Of a DNA stretch of 64,000 nucleotides, positions 26,342-35,365 are shown piece after piece. The position numbers were made by a program, and so were the translations under genes. The stretch lies in assembly GCA_035559535.1 (NCBI GenBank), contig DATMBG010000042.1, forward strand, positions 62,001 through 126,000, written 5' to 3'. The stretch is from Candidatus Limnocylindrales bacterium. Lineage in GTDB: Bacteria; Moduliflexota; Moduliflexia; Moduliflexales; JAUQPW01. The notes beneath the pieces were generated by a model that was not told the DNA's origin, searched no databases, and saw nothing but the letters and a program-made list of their open reading frames with translations. Every line of letters begins with the position of its first letter. The stretch's first letter is position 1.

Positions 26342-27112
26342 TTATTGGTTCTTCCATATGGGTCGTCGTTTTTCCAGGAAGGCTTTTAATCCTTCTTCGG
26401 CGTCGTGGGTTTTCATCAGAGTATTCAGGTAGAGACCTTCAATGGAAGGTAAAGTTTCTTTCCAGGGAGATATGGCTCCGCACACAAGCGCCCGTTTAGC
26501 CAGTTTTAACCCCACAGCACTTTTATCGATTAAACGATTGATAAGATCCGTGGTTGCCTTTTCCAACTCCTCAAAGGGTACCACCTGGTTGATCAGACCT
26601 AATTCTCTGGCTTCATAGGCCGAGATAGGGTCTCCGGTCAGAAGTAGTTCGGAAGCTTTTTTATATCCTATTTGGTGGGGCAACAGAGCCGAAGCAACAG
26701 GAGCAAAGATCCCCAGTTTGATCTCTGGTTGTCCGAAAACAGCTTCTGAAGCAGCGATGGCCAGGTCACAACAGGCCACCAACTCACAACCACCTCCCAG
26801 GGCCATTCCGTTCACAACGGCCAACGTAACGGCCTCCACCTGACTAAGTGTCTCTACCACCCTATGAACCTTCTGGATCATGGCCTCAACTTTGTCGGGG
26901 AGGTGGTCCTTGATATCCACTCCTGCCGAAAAGGCTTTATTTCCACTTCCGGTTAAAATCAAAACCTTAAGTTGAGGGTTTCCCCGAGCCAGATCCAACG
27001 CGCTATGAAGCTCCTCCAGGGTCATTAAATCCAGAATATGAAGGGGTGGTCGATTCAAGACAATTCGGGCTACAGGAGGTTCTATTTCGAACTGGATACA
27101 CTTAAAATCCAT
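26342..27112 (-). CDS. Enoyl-CoA hydratase family, cyclohexadienecarbonyl-CoA hydratase-like
   Basis: 256 residues, crotonase fold. Catalytic glutamates are in GGGCELVACCD and FGQPEIKLGIFAPVAS. The FGQPEI-K-G-F-PVA pattern, the start VARIVLNRPPLHILDL and FSAGVDIKDHLPDKVE resemble cyclohexa-1,5-diene-1-carbonyl-CoA hydratase of anaerobic benzoyl-CoA degradation. The assignment is by remembered motifs, not a search. It is about 37% identical by eye to the neighbour at 25468-26256 only around the active site, so these are not a recent duplication. Confidence 0.8.
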   Translation of the reverse strand: MDFKCIQFEIEPPVARIVLNRPPLHILDLMTLEELHSALDLARGNPQLKVLILTGSGNKAFSAGVDIKDHLPDKVEAMIQKVHRVVETLSQVEAVTLAVVNGMALGGGCELVACCDLAIAASEAVFGQPEIKLGIFAPVASALLPHQIGYKKASELLLTGDPISAYEARELGLINQVVPFEELEKATTDLINRLIDKSAVGLKLAKRALVCGAISPWKETLPSIEGLYLNTLMKTHDAEEGLKAFLEKRRPIWKNQ

Positions 27113-27149
27113 CTTTGACCTGAAGAACGGAAGAGCCAGAGAAGATAAG

Positions 27150-27270
27150 ATTCTTTCCTTCCCCCCCTACTTCCATACTTCCACACTCCCATACTCCGTA
27201 TTTACTTCTTGTATGTCGTTATCAAATCCAAAAATCCGAAACTTCCATACTTCCATACTCCGTATTTACT
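27150..27270. repeat. C-rich repeat block after nuoA
   Basis: Two copies of ACTTCCATACTTCCA...CTCCGTATTTACT (about 27170-27205 and 27239-27270) around 30 bp of unrelated sequence. This is the CTTCCATACTCCCATAC style found in the other C-rich arms of the window. Confidence 0.6.
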
Positions 27271-27619
27271 CCCACTCCAGAGCTCCTTTCTTCCAGGCAT
27301 AAACGAGTCCGGCCACTAACATGAGGAGAAAGACGATCATCTCGACAAAACCAAATACACCCAGTTCACGAAACACCGTTGCCCAGGGAAAAAGGAAAAT
27401 GATCTCAATATCGAAAAGGATAAAAAGTATGGCTACAATGTAGAATTTAACAGGGATCCGGACCACCGAGGTTTGAAGGGGTTGAACCCCACTTTCAAAG
27501 GGTTCCAGTTTGGCCTTGGTGAGTCTTTTGGGTCCTAAGATTGAGGTCAATAACAGAAGTCCTCCGGCAATAAGCGCGGAAAAGAGAGCCAGAATGAGGA
27601 CAGGAATGTATGTATTCAT
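27266..27619 (-). CDS. nuoA: NADH-quinone oxidoreductase subunit A
   Basis: 117 residues with three transmembrane helices (about 5-27, 60-82, 88-108), the normal size for NuoA, a membrane subunit of respiratory complex I. Diagnostic stretch: KLEPFESGVQPLQ (usually YECG in this loop; here FESG), RIPVKFYIVAILFILFDIEIIFLFPWA. No nuoB or other complex I gene adjoins: the downstream gene is a hydratase and the upstream one is pduO. Both flanks are repeat blocks, so it may have been separated from its operon by rearrangement. Confidence 0.93.
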   Translation of the reverse strand: MNTYIPVLILALFSALIAGGLLLLTSILGPKRLTKAKLEPFESGVQPLQTSVVRIPVKFYIVAILFILFDIEIIFLFPWATVFRELGVFGFVEMIVFLLMLVAGLVYAWKKGALEWE

Positions 27620-27629
27620 CAGAAAGAGG

Positions 27630-27800
27630 TATAGGAGTGTGGAGGTGGGGGATATGGGGGTATGGGAGTGTGGGGGTGGAGGAGTATGGAAGTGTGGAGG
27701 CGTGGAAGTATGTGAGAATTTACCTCCATACCCCCTCCCTCCCTACTCCTATGCTCCCATGCTCTCACACTTCCATACCCCCCCACCTCCACACTCTTAT
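27630..27800. repeat. Mirrored G-rich/C-rich hairpin
   Basis: 27632-27715 is built of units like GGAGTGTGG, GGGTATGGG and GGAAGTGTGG; 27722-27797 is the C-rich counterpart (CCATACCCCC, CTCCCATGCTC, CACACTTCC). Together they form a long imperfect hairpin between pduO and nuoA. The G-rich strand has the run spacing of a potential G-quadruplex. Confidence 0.65.
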
Positions 27801-27804
27801 TCCC

Positions 27805-28362
27805 TTAGGGTTCCCAGATCGTTTCCGGTTGACCGGCTCGTTGGTTAACCAGGCGAGCCAGGACGAAAAGCAAATCTGAAAGTCGGTTTAGATACTTAAT
27901 GATTTCCTTATTGATGTCGTGGTTCTGTGCCAGGGTCACCACGCGACGCTCCGCCCGGCGGGAGACCGTTCTGGCAAAATGGAGGTAGGCCGCGCCGGGA
28001 GTCCCACCCGGTAAGATAAAGCGGGTCAAGGGAACCAGTTCCGCTTCGCATTGATCGATCCATTCTTCTAATCGGGTTATCTGTTCCGGTACAATACGGG
28101 GTATGGGTTTTCGAGCTTCCAGCTTTGGTTGGTTAAAGGGAGTTGCCAGATCCGCACCTACCTTAAATAGTTCCGATTGAATGTTCTCCAGGATATTTCG
28201 AATTTGGGTATCGGTTATAAAGGATACGGCCAGTCCCAAAACCGAATTAAGCTCATCTACGGTTCCGTAGGCTTCCACATAGGGGGAATCTTTCAGAACA
28301 CGTTCCCCACCGAATAAACCTGTTTCCCCTTTATCTCCGGTTCGTGTGTAGATTTTCATCAT
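27805..28362 (-). CDS. pduO: PduO-type cob(I)yrinic acid/cobalamin adenosyltransferase
   Basis: 185 residues. It transfers the adenosyl group of ATP to cob(I)alamin, making adenosylcobalamin. Family signatures: N-terminal [24 protein letters not shown], the [26 protein letters not shown] stretch (Arg pair that binds ATP) and the late [14 protein letters not shown]. Its ATG overlaps the lipA stop by 4 bp (ATGA), so the two are translationally coupled. The product is the cofactor required by the class II ribonucleotide reductase at 3.3-5.5 kb. Confidence 0.95.
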   Translation of the reverse strand: MMKIYTRTGDKGETGLFGGERVLKDSPYVEAYGTVDELNSVLGLAVSFITDTQIRNILENIQSELFKVGADLATPFNQPKLEARKPIPRIVPEQITRLEEWIDQCEAELVPLTRFILPGGTPGAAYLHFARTVSRRAERRVVTLAQNHDINKEIIKYLNRLSDLLFVLARLVNQRAGQPETIWEP

Positions 28363-29252
28363 GGGATTTTAATGTCCAACAACTCCCGGTGTTGGTTGAC
28401 CTGCTCATCGGCATGATAGGAGCTTCTAACAAGAGGACCGGATTCCACATGCCGGAATCCCATCTCTTCCCCTCGAGCTTTTAGCATTTTGAACTCATCC
28501 GGGTGGTAGTATCGAACAACCGGGAGATGTTGTTGGGAGGGTTGGAGGTATTGACCTAAGGTTAAAATGTCACACTGCACCCCACGTAAATCTGACATCA
28601 CCGCATAAACTTCTTCGATGGTTTCTCCGAGGCCCAGCATAATTCCAGTTTTGGTTACAAACCCCTGGGTTTTGGCCCTTCTTAACACCTCCAGGCTCTG
28701 TTGATAGTTCGCCTGAGGCCGAACTTTACGATATAATCGAGGAACCGTCTCGACGTTATGAGCTAAGATATCCGGCCTGGCCGCTAAAACGGTCATCAAA
28801 GCTTCTTCAGAGCCTTTAAAATCAGGTATCAAAACCTCAAGGGTGCAGGTCGGGTTTGCCTGTCGAACCCGGCGAATGGTCTCGGCCCAGATAGAAGAAC
28901 CTCCATCCTTCAGTTCATCCCGATTAACCGAGGTTATCACCACATGCTTCAGTCCAAGTTTACGAATTGCCTCGGCGACCCGCCGGGGTTCGTCCCAGTC
29001 TACTCCCAGCGGTCGACCGGTCGGTACATCACAAAAACCGCAACTCCGGGTGCAAATATTCCCCAGAAGCATAAAGGTAGCAGTTCTCCGATTCCAACAT
29101 TCCCCAATATTGGGACAGCTGGCACTCTCACAAACCGTGTGGAGCTTGTGGTCTCGAACCAGCTTTTTAAGCTCAAAGAAATTTTCACCTTGAGGCATCC
29201 GAACCTTGAGCCAGGGTGGATGCTTCCTTGCTTTAGGTGGACTTATTTCCAT
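28359..29252 (-). CDS. lipA: Lipoyl synthase
   Basis: 297 residues. A radical SAM enzyme that inserts two sulfurs into the octanoyl chain on lipoyl domains. Both iron-sulfur clusters are visible: the auxiliary cluster cysteines in [12 protein letters not shown] and the radical SAM CxxxCxxC in CTRSCGFC, with the conserved RSSYHADE at the C terminus. It is coupled to pduO and lies on the same strand as the selenoprotein, PHP gene and pyruvate dehydrogenase genes. Its most obvious target in the window is the E2 lipoyl domain at 31.1-32.5 kb. Confidence 0.97.
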   Translation of the reverse strand: MEISPPKARKHPPWLKVRMPQGENFFELKKLVRDHKLHTVCESASCPNIGECWNRRTATFMLLGNICTRSCGFCDVPTGRPLGVDWDEPRRVAEAIRKLGLKHVVITSVNRDELKDGGSSIWAETIRRVRQANPTCTLEVLIPDFKGSEEALMTVLAARPDILAHNVETVPRLYRKVRPQANYQQSLEVLRRAKTQGFVTKTGIMLGLGETIEEVYAVMSDLRGVQCDILTLGQYLQPSQQHLPVVRYYHPDEFKMLKARGEEMGFRHVESGPLVRSSYHADEQVNQHRELLDIKIP

Positions 29253-29357
29253 ACTTTCTCAACCTTTAGTAGGTCAACCGTCACCGGTTGATAATCCATA
29301 AGTAACAATCAGCGATTAACAGTTTTTGTTTATTGTTCATTGCTGACTGTTTACCGC

Positions 29358-30044
29358 TTAGGATTCGTAGTATTCCGGGTACTCGCGTTCGGCAATTTTA
29401 CCCGGTTCAATAGGGTTTATCAACAAATTCAGGGCATCTTTAATAACCTTCTTGTGAAGTTCCTTCTGTCCGGGTTTACCGACCGAGTGCCCTATTTTAA
29501 ATCCCTTGGGACTAAGGGCCCTGGAAGGCCTTCCCATATGTGTCTGCTCTTTATCCGTTGTGATTAAAACCGATGGAATGGCCATCATTTCCAAAGCCCG
29601 CTGAATCGACACAACTGCGCGATGGCATAAAGGTCACCCGCCCGTCATCAGGGTAATATCGGCCCGGCTATTCTGGATCTGCTTGACAATTTCTGGAATG
29701 GTTTTCTCACGGACCTCTCTAAAAGCCTGGGTATAGCCCATGCTGATATGAATTTCAGAAACCGCACCGATAAATTTTTCCTGGGCCAGTTCTCTCAGGC
29801 GATCTATAGGGAAAACGCAGTTAATATCCTTATCTGCATCGGAATGGTCGTAGTGTCCGTGGGTGATCCTGAGATCTCGGCTTTCTACATTTCCTGGAAT
29901 TATACGAAAACTTGTATCTCCATCTAAAATAAAAGGAGGCTGGTCTTTCAAATGCACACCGGCCGTACTGACCAGTGCCACTTTACTTTCTTCAAGCTTA
30001 CCGGTAAAGGGTGTGTAAGGAATACACAAACGGGAGATTTCCAT
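29358..30044 (-). CDS. GrdB/PrdB-family selenoprotein, UGA read as selenocysteine
   Basis: 228 codons in one frame interrupted only by TGA at 29636-29634. Around it the frame reads TLMTGG-U-PLCHRAVVSIQRALE, the UxxCH redox motif of the glycine/sarcosine/betaine/D-proline reductase selenoprotein B family. After the TGA the frame continues another 92 codons with the family's IPSVLITT and later GRPSRAL patterns. A bacterial SECIS-like hairpin follows at 29605-29623. The full length is close to PrdB (about 240). The N terminus (THGHYDHSDAD, MGYTQ) also looks family-like. Biochemical role unknown: no grdA/prdA partner lies near, so it may be a stand-alone oxidoreductase. Sec machinery is not in the window. 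Confidence 0.85.
29605..29623 (-). promoter_or_regulatory. Bacterial SECIS element
   Basis: Starting 13 nt after the first base of the UGA, the RNA AUCG-CGC-AGUU-GUG-U-CGAU folds into a stem of 4 plus 3 pairs (one G-U) with a bulged U and apical loop AGUU. Stem, bulged U and a GU in the loop 22-23 nt from the UGA match the SelB-binding bacterial SECIS design of fdhF. Confidence 0.7.
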
Positions 30045-30119
30045 TTCTTTTAAAGTGGGTAGTAAGCAACAGGTTATAAACCTCTGCCCTTTGGCGCTTA
30101 TCTTTTTAATATCCCTTGC

Positions 30120-30941
30120 TTAGCGCCCACCTGCCCTTTGCCTGAGTTTCTCAACAAAACTATAAGGGATCGCCCGCATACCCATGGGGGTACCGCCACC
30201 TCGCTCCCCGTGATAATCGGAACCTCCACTTTCCAGGAGATGGTATCTTTGGGCCAGTCTGGCATAATGTTGAGGATCTCCCGGGAAGTTTTGAGGAGGG
30301 ATCGTTTCAATCCCATCCAGTCCTTTTTTTGCCAATTCCGGAATTATTCCATCCTGGTTATAGCAGCCGGGATGGGCCAATACCGAGACCCCTCCAATGG
30401 ATTGAATCAAAGCTATTCCTTCTTCGGGACTTAGGGGATACTTTTCTGCAAAGATCGGTCCCTGATCTCCGAGATATTTTTGAAAGGCTTCTTCATAGGA
30501 GGTTACATAACCCTCCTCGACCAGGACCTCGGCGATATGCGGTCGGCCAACCACTCCAGATCCTGCTTTTGTCAGAACCGATTCGATTCGAATCGGAAGA
30601 CCCTTCCGATTGAGTTGGGCAATCATTTTTTCTACCCTTCGGATCCTTCCGATTTTGAAAAGTTCCAGATAGTCCAGGAATTTCTGATCCTTATAATCGA
30701 TAAAGTATCCGAGTATATGGATATCCTTACCTTGATAGGTAACACTCAGCTCTACCCCGGGTATTACCTCGATTCCCAGTTCCTTGGCAACAGCCATGGC
30801 CGGATCAATACCACTTACGGTATCATGGTCGGTGATGCTGATGGCCTTCAAATTAGCCAACTTGGCTCGTTTTACAACCTCCTCAGGCGTGGAAGTTCCG
30901 TCCGAATGGACGGTATGTACATGTAAATCTGCCAGTTCCAA
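30120..30941 (-). CDS. PHP-domain phosphoesterase (RNase AM/TrpH-like)
   Basis: 273 residues. The metal-binding PHP motifs are in order: DLHVHTVHSDG at residues 5-15, ITDHDT, PGVELS, GRPHIA, LAHPG and GGSDYHG. The length and motif set match the YciV/TrpH group, which includes 5'-3' RNases and 3',5'-nucleotide bisphosphate phosphatases, not the DNA polymerase PHP domains. It is on the minus strand between the PDH genes and the selenoprotein. A C-rich/G-rich hairpin separates it from E2. Confidence 0.9.
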   Translation of the reverse strand: MELADLHVHTVHSDGTSTPEEVVKRAKLANLKAISITDHDTVSGIDPAMAVAKELGIEVIPGVELSVTYQGKDIHILGYFIDYKDQKFLDYLELFKIGRIRRVEKMIAQLNRKGLPIRIESVLTKAGSGVVGRPHIAEVLVEEGYVTSYEEAFQKYLGDQGPIFAEKYPLSPEEGIALIQSIGGVSVLAHPGCYNQDGIIPELAKKGLDGIETIPPQNFPGDPQHYARLAQRYHLLESGGSDYHGERGGGTPMGMRAIPYSFVEKLRQRAGGR

Positions 30942-30943
30942 CA

Positions 30944-31017
30944 GGAAAGTATGGGAGTATGGAAGTAGGAGCGTGTGGGAGGTAGAGTCTCCCCTCCCCC
31001 TCCCCTACTTCCACACG
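30944..31017. repeat. Mirrored G-rich/C-rich hairpin
   Basis: G-rich arm 30944-30986 and C-rich arm 30987-31017, with GGAAGTAGG (30961-30969) exactly pairing with CCTACTTCC (31004-31012). Lies between PDH E2 and the PHP gene. Confidence 0.65.
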
Positions 31018-31064
31018 TTTCGTGGACCTTTACCCACTGCCTATCACCCGGTGGTTTCCGTTTT

Positions 31065-32522
31065 TTACACGGCGAGCGTCATGGGATTTTCCAGAATTTT
31101 CTTCAATTCCTGTAAAAACTTGGCGGCGGTGGCGCCATCGGTAACCCGATGATCGCAGGATAGGGTCACTTTCATACGATGGCCGACTCGAATTTGGCCT
31201 TCCACCACCACCGGTTTTTCCTGGATCGAGCCGACGGCCAAGATAGCCCCTTCCGGGGGGTTAATAATTGCAGCAAAGTTCTCCACATCGTACATACCCA
31301 GATTGGAGATGGTAAAGGTACTACCGGTATATTCTTCGGGTTTTAATTTTTTCGATCGAGCCTTTTCGGCCAGATCTTTGGCTTCTCGGGCAATTTGCCC
31401 CAGGCTTTTAACCTCGCAATTTCGGATCACCGGGGTTATTAATCCATCTTCCAGAGCGACCGCTACACCGATATGGATTCCTTTATAAACTCTGATCTTA
31501 TCGCCTGCAAAGGAAGCATTCAATTGGGGATATTTCATAAGGGCTTTGGCTACGGCTTTAATAATCAGGTCGTTAAAGCTGATTTTAAGGTCTTCTTCCA
31601 GCTCGTTGACTAATTTGCGAAATTCCATCGCCTTCCCCATATCGATTTCTGATGTGATATAAAAATGGGGGACAGGCCCTTTGCTTTCGGCCATTCGTCT
31701 GGCGATGGTTTTTCGCATCATAGTCAACTCTTTTTCTTCGAATTCCGCAGGTGCAGGGGCAACCGGTACTTCGGGGGTAACTTCTATTTTTCCAGGCACC
31801 CATCGCGGTGGACGTTCTGGCTCATAAGAAGGTATTTTTTCGGCCCTTTCCATAAACATCTCGATATCCCGTTTGATCACCCGACCCAGGGGGCCACTTC
31901 CCTTTATTTGAGAAAGATCGAGTCCTAAGTTCTTGGCCATTCTTCGAGCCATGGGGGAAGCTTTAACATGTTCTGGCTCTTCTTCCATTTCCGTCAGTTC
32001 TTCAGCACTTCCAACTTCAGGTTTTTTAGCGGCTTCCATCTCGTCCGCTCTTCCCCCCTTCATTACTTCGAGGTGGCGTTTTTTCTCCCGTTCCCCTTCT
32101 TTGATTTTTTCTGGCTCTTCAAATTCTTCGGCCTCTTTAACTTGTGTTCTTTTCTCCTGCCTGGTCTCTACCACCTCGGCAGGTTTTTCAATTTCTCCAG
32201 CACCTCTCCTCGGGGTAGGACTTTCAGCTTTTCCGGCTTCTTTCTGCCCTTCTCCTCCGGGAAGTAAGCTGGAGATATCCTCATGGGGTTCTGCAATAAT
32301 TGCAATCAACTCCCCCACCGGAGCGGATTCCCCTTCCTTTTTAAGGATCTTTTTTAAAATCCCTGAGGCGTAGGCTTCCATTTCTAGATTGGCTTTATCT
32401 GTCTCGATCTCAGCGATGACGTCCCCGCTCTGAACTTTGTCCCCTTCTTTCTTCAGCCACTTGACAATCACCCCTTCCTGCATCGTATCGCTGAGTTTAG
32501 GCATTGTAACTTTACTTGCCAT
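31065..32522 (-). CDS. pdhC: Pyruvate dehydrogenase E2, dihydrolipoamide acetyltransferase
   Basis: 485 residues. One lipoyl domain at the N terminus (lysine in IETDKANLE, about residue 43), a long acidic Glu/Lys linker (about 90-190), a peripheral-subunit-binding domain (SPMARRMAKNLGLDLSQIKG, about 192-230) and the acyltransferase core with catalytic SCDHRVTDGA near the C terminus. It accepts acetyl from E1 and passes it to CoA. The genes E1alpha, E1beta and E2 form the minus-strand run 34615 to 31065. No E3 lipoamide dehydrogenase is present here. The linker has much more charge and less Ala/Pro than usual. Confidence 0.95.
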   Translation of the reverse strand: MASKVTMPKLSDTMQEGVIVKWLKKEGDKVQSGDVIAEIETDKANLEMEAYASGILKKILKKEGESAPVGELIAIIAEPHEDISSLLPGGEGQKEAGKAESPTPRRGAGEIEKPAEVVETRQEKRTQVKEAEEFEEPEKIKEGEREKKRHLEVMKGGRADEMEAAKKPEVGSAEELTEMEEEPEHVKASPMARRMAKNLGLDLSQIKGSGPLGRVIKRDIEMFMERAEKIPSYEPERPPRWVPGKIEVTPEVPVAPAPAEFEEKELTMMRKTIARRMAESKGPVPHFYITSEIDMGKAMEFRKLVNELEEDLKISFNDLIIKAVAKALMKYPQLNASFAGDKIRVYKGIHIGVAVALEDGLITPVIRNCEVKSLGQIAREAKDLAEKARSKKLKPEEYTGSTFTISNLGMYDVENFAAIINPPEGAILAVGSIQEKPVVVEGQIRVGHRMKVTLSCDHRVTDGATAAKFLQELKKILENPMTLAV

Positions 32523-32605
32523 GTTTCTAGAGACCGGAGGCCGGAGGCTGGGGGTTTGTAAAGACTCCGATCCCCGACCTCAAGCCCCAAGTCTCAAGAT
32601 ATCTT

Positions 32606-33586
32606 TTAGTCAAAGTATAAGACCTTTTTGACGGCTTCTATAACCCTCGCTTTATTGGGTATAGTGGCCATTTCTAAATTCTTCGCATAGGGCATGGGAA
32701 CGTTTCTCGCTGCTACCCGCTCGATGGGAGCATCAATATAGTCAAAAGCCTTACGGTAGATAATCTCCGCAATCTGAGCCCCAAATCCTCCAAATTCCCA
32801 ACCTTCTTCAACAATCACCGCCCGGTTGGTTTTACGAACCGAGTTAAGAATTGTGGTTTCATCCAAGGGCCTCAAAGTCCGGGGATCTACAATTTCTACC
32901 TCAATACCCTCTTTAGCCAATTCTTCAGCCGCCTCCATAGCCAGGAGGACCATTTTGGAATAAGCTATAATGGTTACATCGCTCCCTTTTCTTTTGATAT
33001 CGGCTTTTCCAAGGGGAATGGTGTATTCTCCTTCAGGAACTTCCCCTTTCGTACCGTATAACAACTCCCCTTCGATAAAAATAACGGGATTATCATCCCG
33101 GATGGCACTTTTAAGTAAGCCTTTGGCGTCCTTAGGGACACCCGGCATAACGACTTTGAGTCCCGGGACATAACAAAACCAGGTTTCCAGGGAGTGGGAA
33201 TGCTGGGCTGCCAGTGAATGGGCAGCTCCTCCAGGGCCTCGGATCACCATGGGGATCTTAAACTGTCCTCCCGACATGTATCGAATCTTAGCCGCACTGT
33301 TTACAATCTGATCCATGGCCACGATAGAGAAATTAAAGGTCATCATTTCGATGACTGGTCTCAATCCTACCATAGCTGCACCGACTCCTACCCCGGTAAA
33401 GGCCTCTTCGGTGATAGGGGTGTCAATGACCCTTTTTTCTCCAAATTCTTCTAGTAAACCCTGGCTGACTTTATAGGCTCCTTGATAGAGACCTACCTCC
33501 TCTCCCATGAGAAAAACCCTTTCATCTCGACGCATTTCCTCTCGAAGAGCCTGGTTGAGTGCTTCTCGATAAGTTATAACCGGCAT
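32606..33586 (-). CDS. pdhB: Pyruvate dehydrogenase E1 beta
   Basis: 326 residues from the ATG at 33586, which begins MPVITYREALNQALREEM, the family's usual start; a GTG 17 codons upstream lies in a palindrome and is less likely. Thiamine-diphosphate binding residues are in GEEVGLYQGAY (Glu) and ITEEAFTGVGVGAA. IEMMTFNFS, the PGGAAHSLAAQHS loop and the C-terminal transketolase domain (EEGWEFGGFGAQIAE) are all present. It pairs with E1 alpha. The spacer between the two genes holds an inverted repeat. Confidence 0.96.
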   Translation of the reverse strand: MPVITYREALNQALREEMRRDERVFLMGEEVGLYQGAYKVSQGLLEEFGEKRVIDTPITEEAFTGVGVGAAMVGLRPVIEMMTFNFSIVAMDQIVNSAAKIRYMSGGQFKIPMVIRGPGGAAHSLAAQHSHSLETWFCYVPGLKVVMPGVPKDAKGLLKSAIRDDNPVIFIEGELLYGTKGEVPEGEYTIPLGKADIKRKGSDVTIIAYSKMVLLAMEAAEELAKEGIEVEIVDPRTLRPLDETTILNSVRKTNRAVIVEEGWEFGGFGAQIAEIIYRKAFDYIDAPIERVAARNVPMPYAKNLEMATIPNKARVIEAVKKVLYFD

Positions 33587-33600
33587 GTGGAAATACTCAG

Positions 33601-33664
33601 GCGTAAGGCGAAAGGTCAAGGAAACTTTTCCTTTCACCCTTCGCCTTGTCCCTTTCGCCTTTTA
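33601..33664. repeat. Inverted repeat between pdhA and pdhB
   Basis: AAGGCGAAAGG (33605-33615) and CCTTTCGCCTT (33651-33661) are exact reverse complements, with a smaller GGAAACTTTTCC dyad inside. A hairpin here could tune the E1alpha/E1beta ratio. Confidence 0.55.
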
Positions 33665-34615
33665 GGCGTAAACATCCTCATACAACCATTCTTCAGGTGG
33701 TTCCGGACTCTTTTCCGCAAACTCTACAGCTTCCTCCACGATGGCTTTAATCTCTTTTTCCATTTCTTCAAACTTCTCTTCGGAAAGAATCCCTTCCGCG
33801 ATGAGTTTCTGCTTAAAGGTGACAATAGGATCTCGTTTCCTTTGTTCGTTAACTTCCTCTTTTGTTCGATATTGAGCAGGATCCGACATGGAATGTCCCC
33901 GGAAGCGGTAGGTTCTAACTTCCAGAAAAGTAGGTATTTTTTCATGTCGGGCCCGTTCTACGGCTTTACCAACCTTCTCCCAAACCTCTAATACGTTCAT
34001 TCCATCCACAAGCTCGCCGGGAATATCGTAGGCTTTGGCCTTCAAGTACATCTCCGGACCGGCCATGGCACGGGTTACTGCAGTTCCCATTCCATAGAAG
34101 TTATTTTCACAGATGTAAATGACGGGAAGCTTCCACAAAGACGCTAAATTCAGAGATTCATGGAAAACTCCTGTATTTACAGCTCCATCTCCAAAAAAGC
34201 ACAACACAACCTGATCCTTCCCCTCGTAGTTGATAGCAAAGCCAACGCCTGTAGCCAGAGGAATATGTCCTCCTACGATGGCATGTCCCCCCAGGAAGTT
34301 TCTTTCCGCATCAAAAAGATGCATGGATCCACCCTTTCCACGTGAAATTCCCGTGGCCTTTCCAAAGAGCTCGGCCATGATCTTTCGAGGTTCGGTTCCT
34401 ATCGCCAAAGCATGTCCATGCTCCCGGTAAGAAGCTATCACATAATCATCCTTTCGAATGGCCGCAATAGCACCCACTGCTACCGCTTCTTGACCAATAT
34501 AGAGATGGCAAAATCCACCAATTTTACCCATCATATACATCTCTGCGGCTTTTTCTTCAAACCGCCGGATGAGTAACATCTGACGATACATTTCAATTAA
34601 TTTTTCACTGTCCAT
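33662..34615 (-). CDS. pdhA: Pyruvate dehydrogenase E1 alpha
   Basis: 317 residues. It decarboxylates the 2-oxo acid with thiamine diphosphate: the TPP motif GDGAVNTGVFHESLN ends in the expected ENN (VIYICENN). The phosphorylation-loop equivalent YRFRGHSMSDPAQYR is present, as is HLYIGQEAVAVG near the N terminus. It is first in the PDH run. The length fits the pyruvate/acetoin dehydrogenase alpha family; acetoin dehydrogenase is the main alternative, but E2 and lipA next door favour pyruvate. Confidence 0.95.
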   Translation of the reverse strand: MDSEKLIEMYRQMLLIRRFEEKAAEMYMMGKIGGFCHLYIGQEAVAVGAIAAIRKDDYVIASYREHGHALAIGTEPRKIMAELFGKATGISRGKGGSMHLFDAERNFLGGHAIVGGHIPLATGVGFAINYEGKDQVVLCFFGDGAVNTGVFHESLNLASLWKLPVIYICENNFYGMGTAVTRAMAGPEMYLKAKAYDIPGELVDGMNVLEVWEKVGKAVERARHEKIPTFLEVRTYRFRGHSMSDPAQYRTKEEVNEQRKRDPIVTFKQKLIAEGILSEEKFEEMEKEIKAIVEEAVEFAEKSPEPPEEWLYEDVYA

Positions 34616-34646
34616 ATGCGTTCTATGTTGCTAAGATTGAGGGTTG

Positions 34647-34735
34647 TTGGTGGGATGGTGTGGTAGGGGAGCGGTGGGGTAGTGTTCCCATCCCATAACC
34701 CCACAACCCCATAACCCCACAACCTCACTGACTAC
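34647..34735. repeat. Mirrored G-rich/C-rich hairpin
   Basis: GGGATGG (34652-34658) pairs with CCATCCC (34688-34694); around it are GTGGTAGGGG and CCCCATAACCCCAC blocks. Upstream of pdhA. Confidence 0.6.
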
Positions 34736-34877
34736 CCGCTACTGCCAGAACCGCATCCATAATCCTGGTATATCCTGGGCCGAGGCCTTATTTAAAGTAC
34801 TCAATTTTTCTTGAATAATGACCTGATCTATCCATGTCCCTATCTAAAGGGACCACTCCTGATCTTTCTTACTTATT

Positions 34878-35066
34878 CTATGGGATATAGTTTAATTCAG
34901 AAACCTTTGTTAAATCAAGGAAGTAATCGGAGTTCAGAGCCTTTCTTCCCATGGGTAATCCTAAATCCATTCCACCGACTAAAGCCTTCACATGCCGGGG
35001 AGACATATCCGGCAGGGAGAAAATCTCTTGAATCCTGTTAGATCGCAGGTATTGAAAATTTTTCAA
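34878..35066 (-). CDS. Possible 62-residue small protein
   Basis: TTG start preceded by AAGGGAG at 6-bp spacing. The product is polar with MSPRHVKALVGGMDLG in the middle. No family recognised and no conserved neighbour, so it may be a gene remnant or chance. Confidence 0.25.
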   Translation of the reverse strand: MKNFQYLRSNRIQEIFSLPDMSPRHVKALVGGMDLGLPMGRKALNSDYFLDLTKVSELNYIP

Positions 35067-35365
35067 TGGGAACTCCCTTCCTTATCCCCCTTCCGGGGTA
35101 AATTTTTTATAACCCAACCCCTTAACCCCCTAGGTGCCAGGCTAAGCTGAAAAGCCCATCAGGGGCCAACAGTGGGTAGCCTCCGGCGAAAATTCGGAAG
35201 ATTCAGAAATTCAGAATTTTTTCAAGCTCCCCGGTAGTGTCCTGTTAAACAGGTCGCCTCGCTGGGACTTAGAGGAGGATAGAATCCTGCCTCCCCTGAC
35301 TTACGCCAGGGGCTATCCACAGGTTGCCCCGCCGGGGCTAACCTTCTTATCCTGGTACCTAGACC

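Noticed and set aside
29358-29612. Separate 84-residue gene
   Set aside because: It is in the same frame as the upstream part and continues the family sequence after the UGA.
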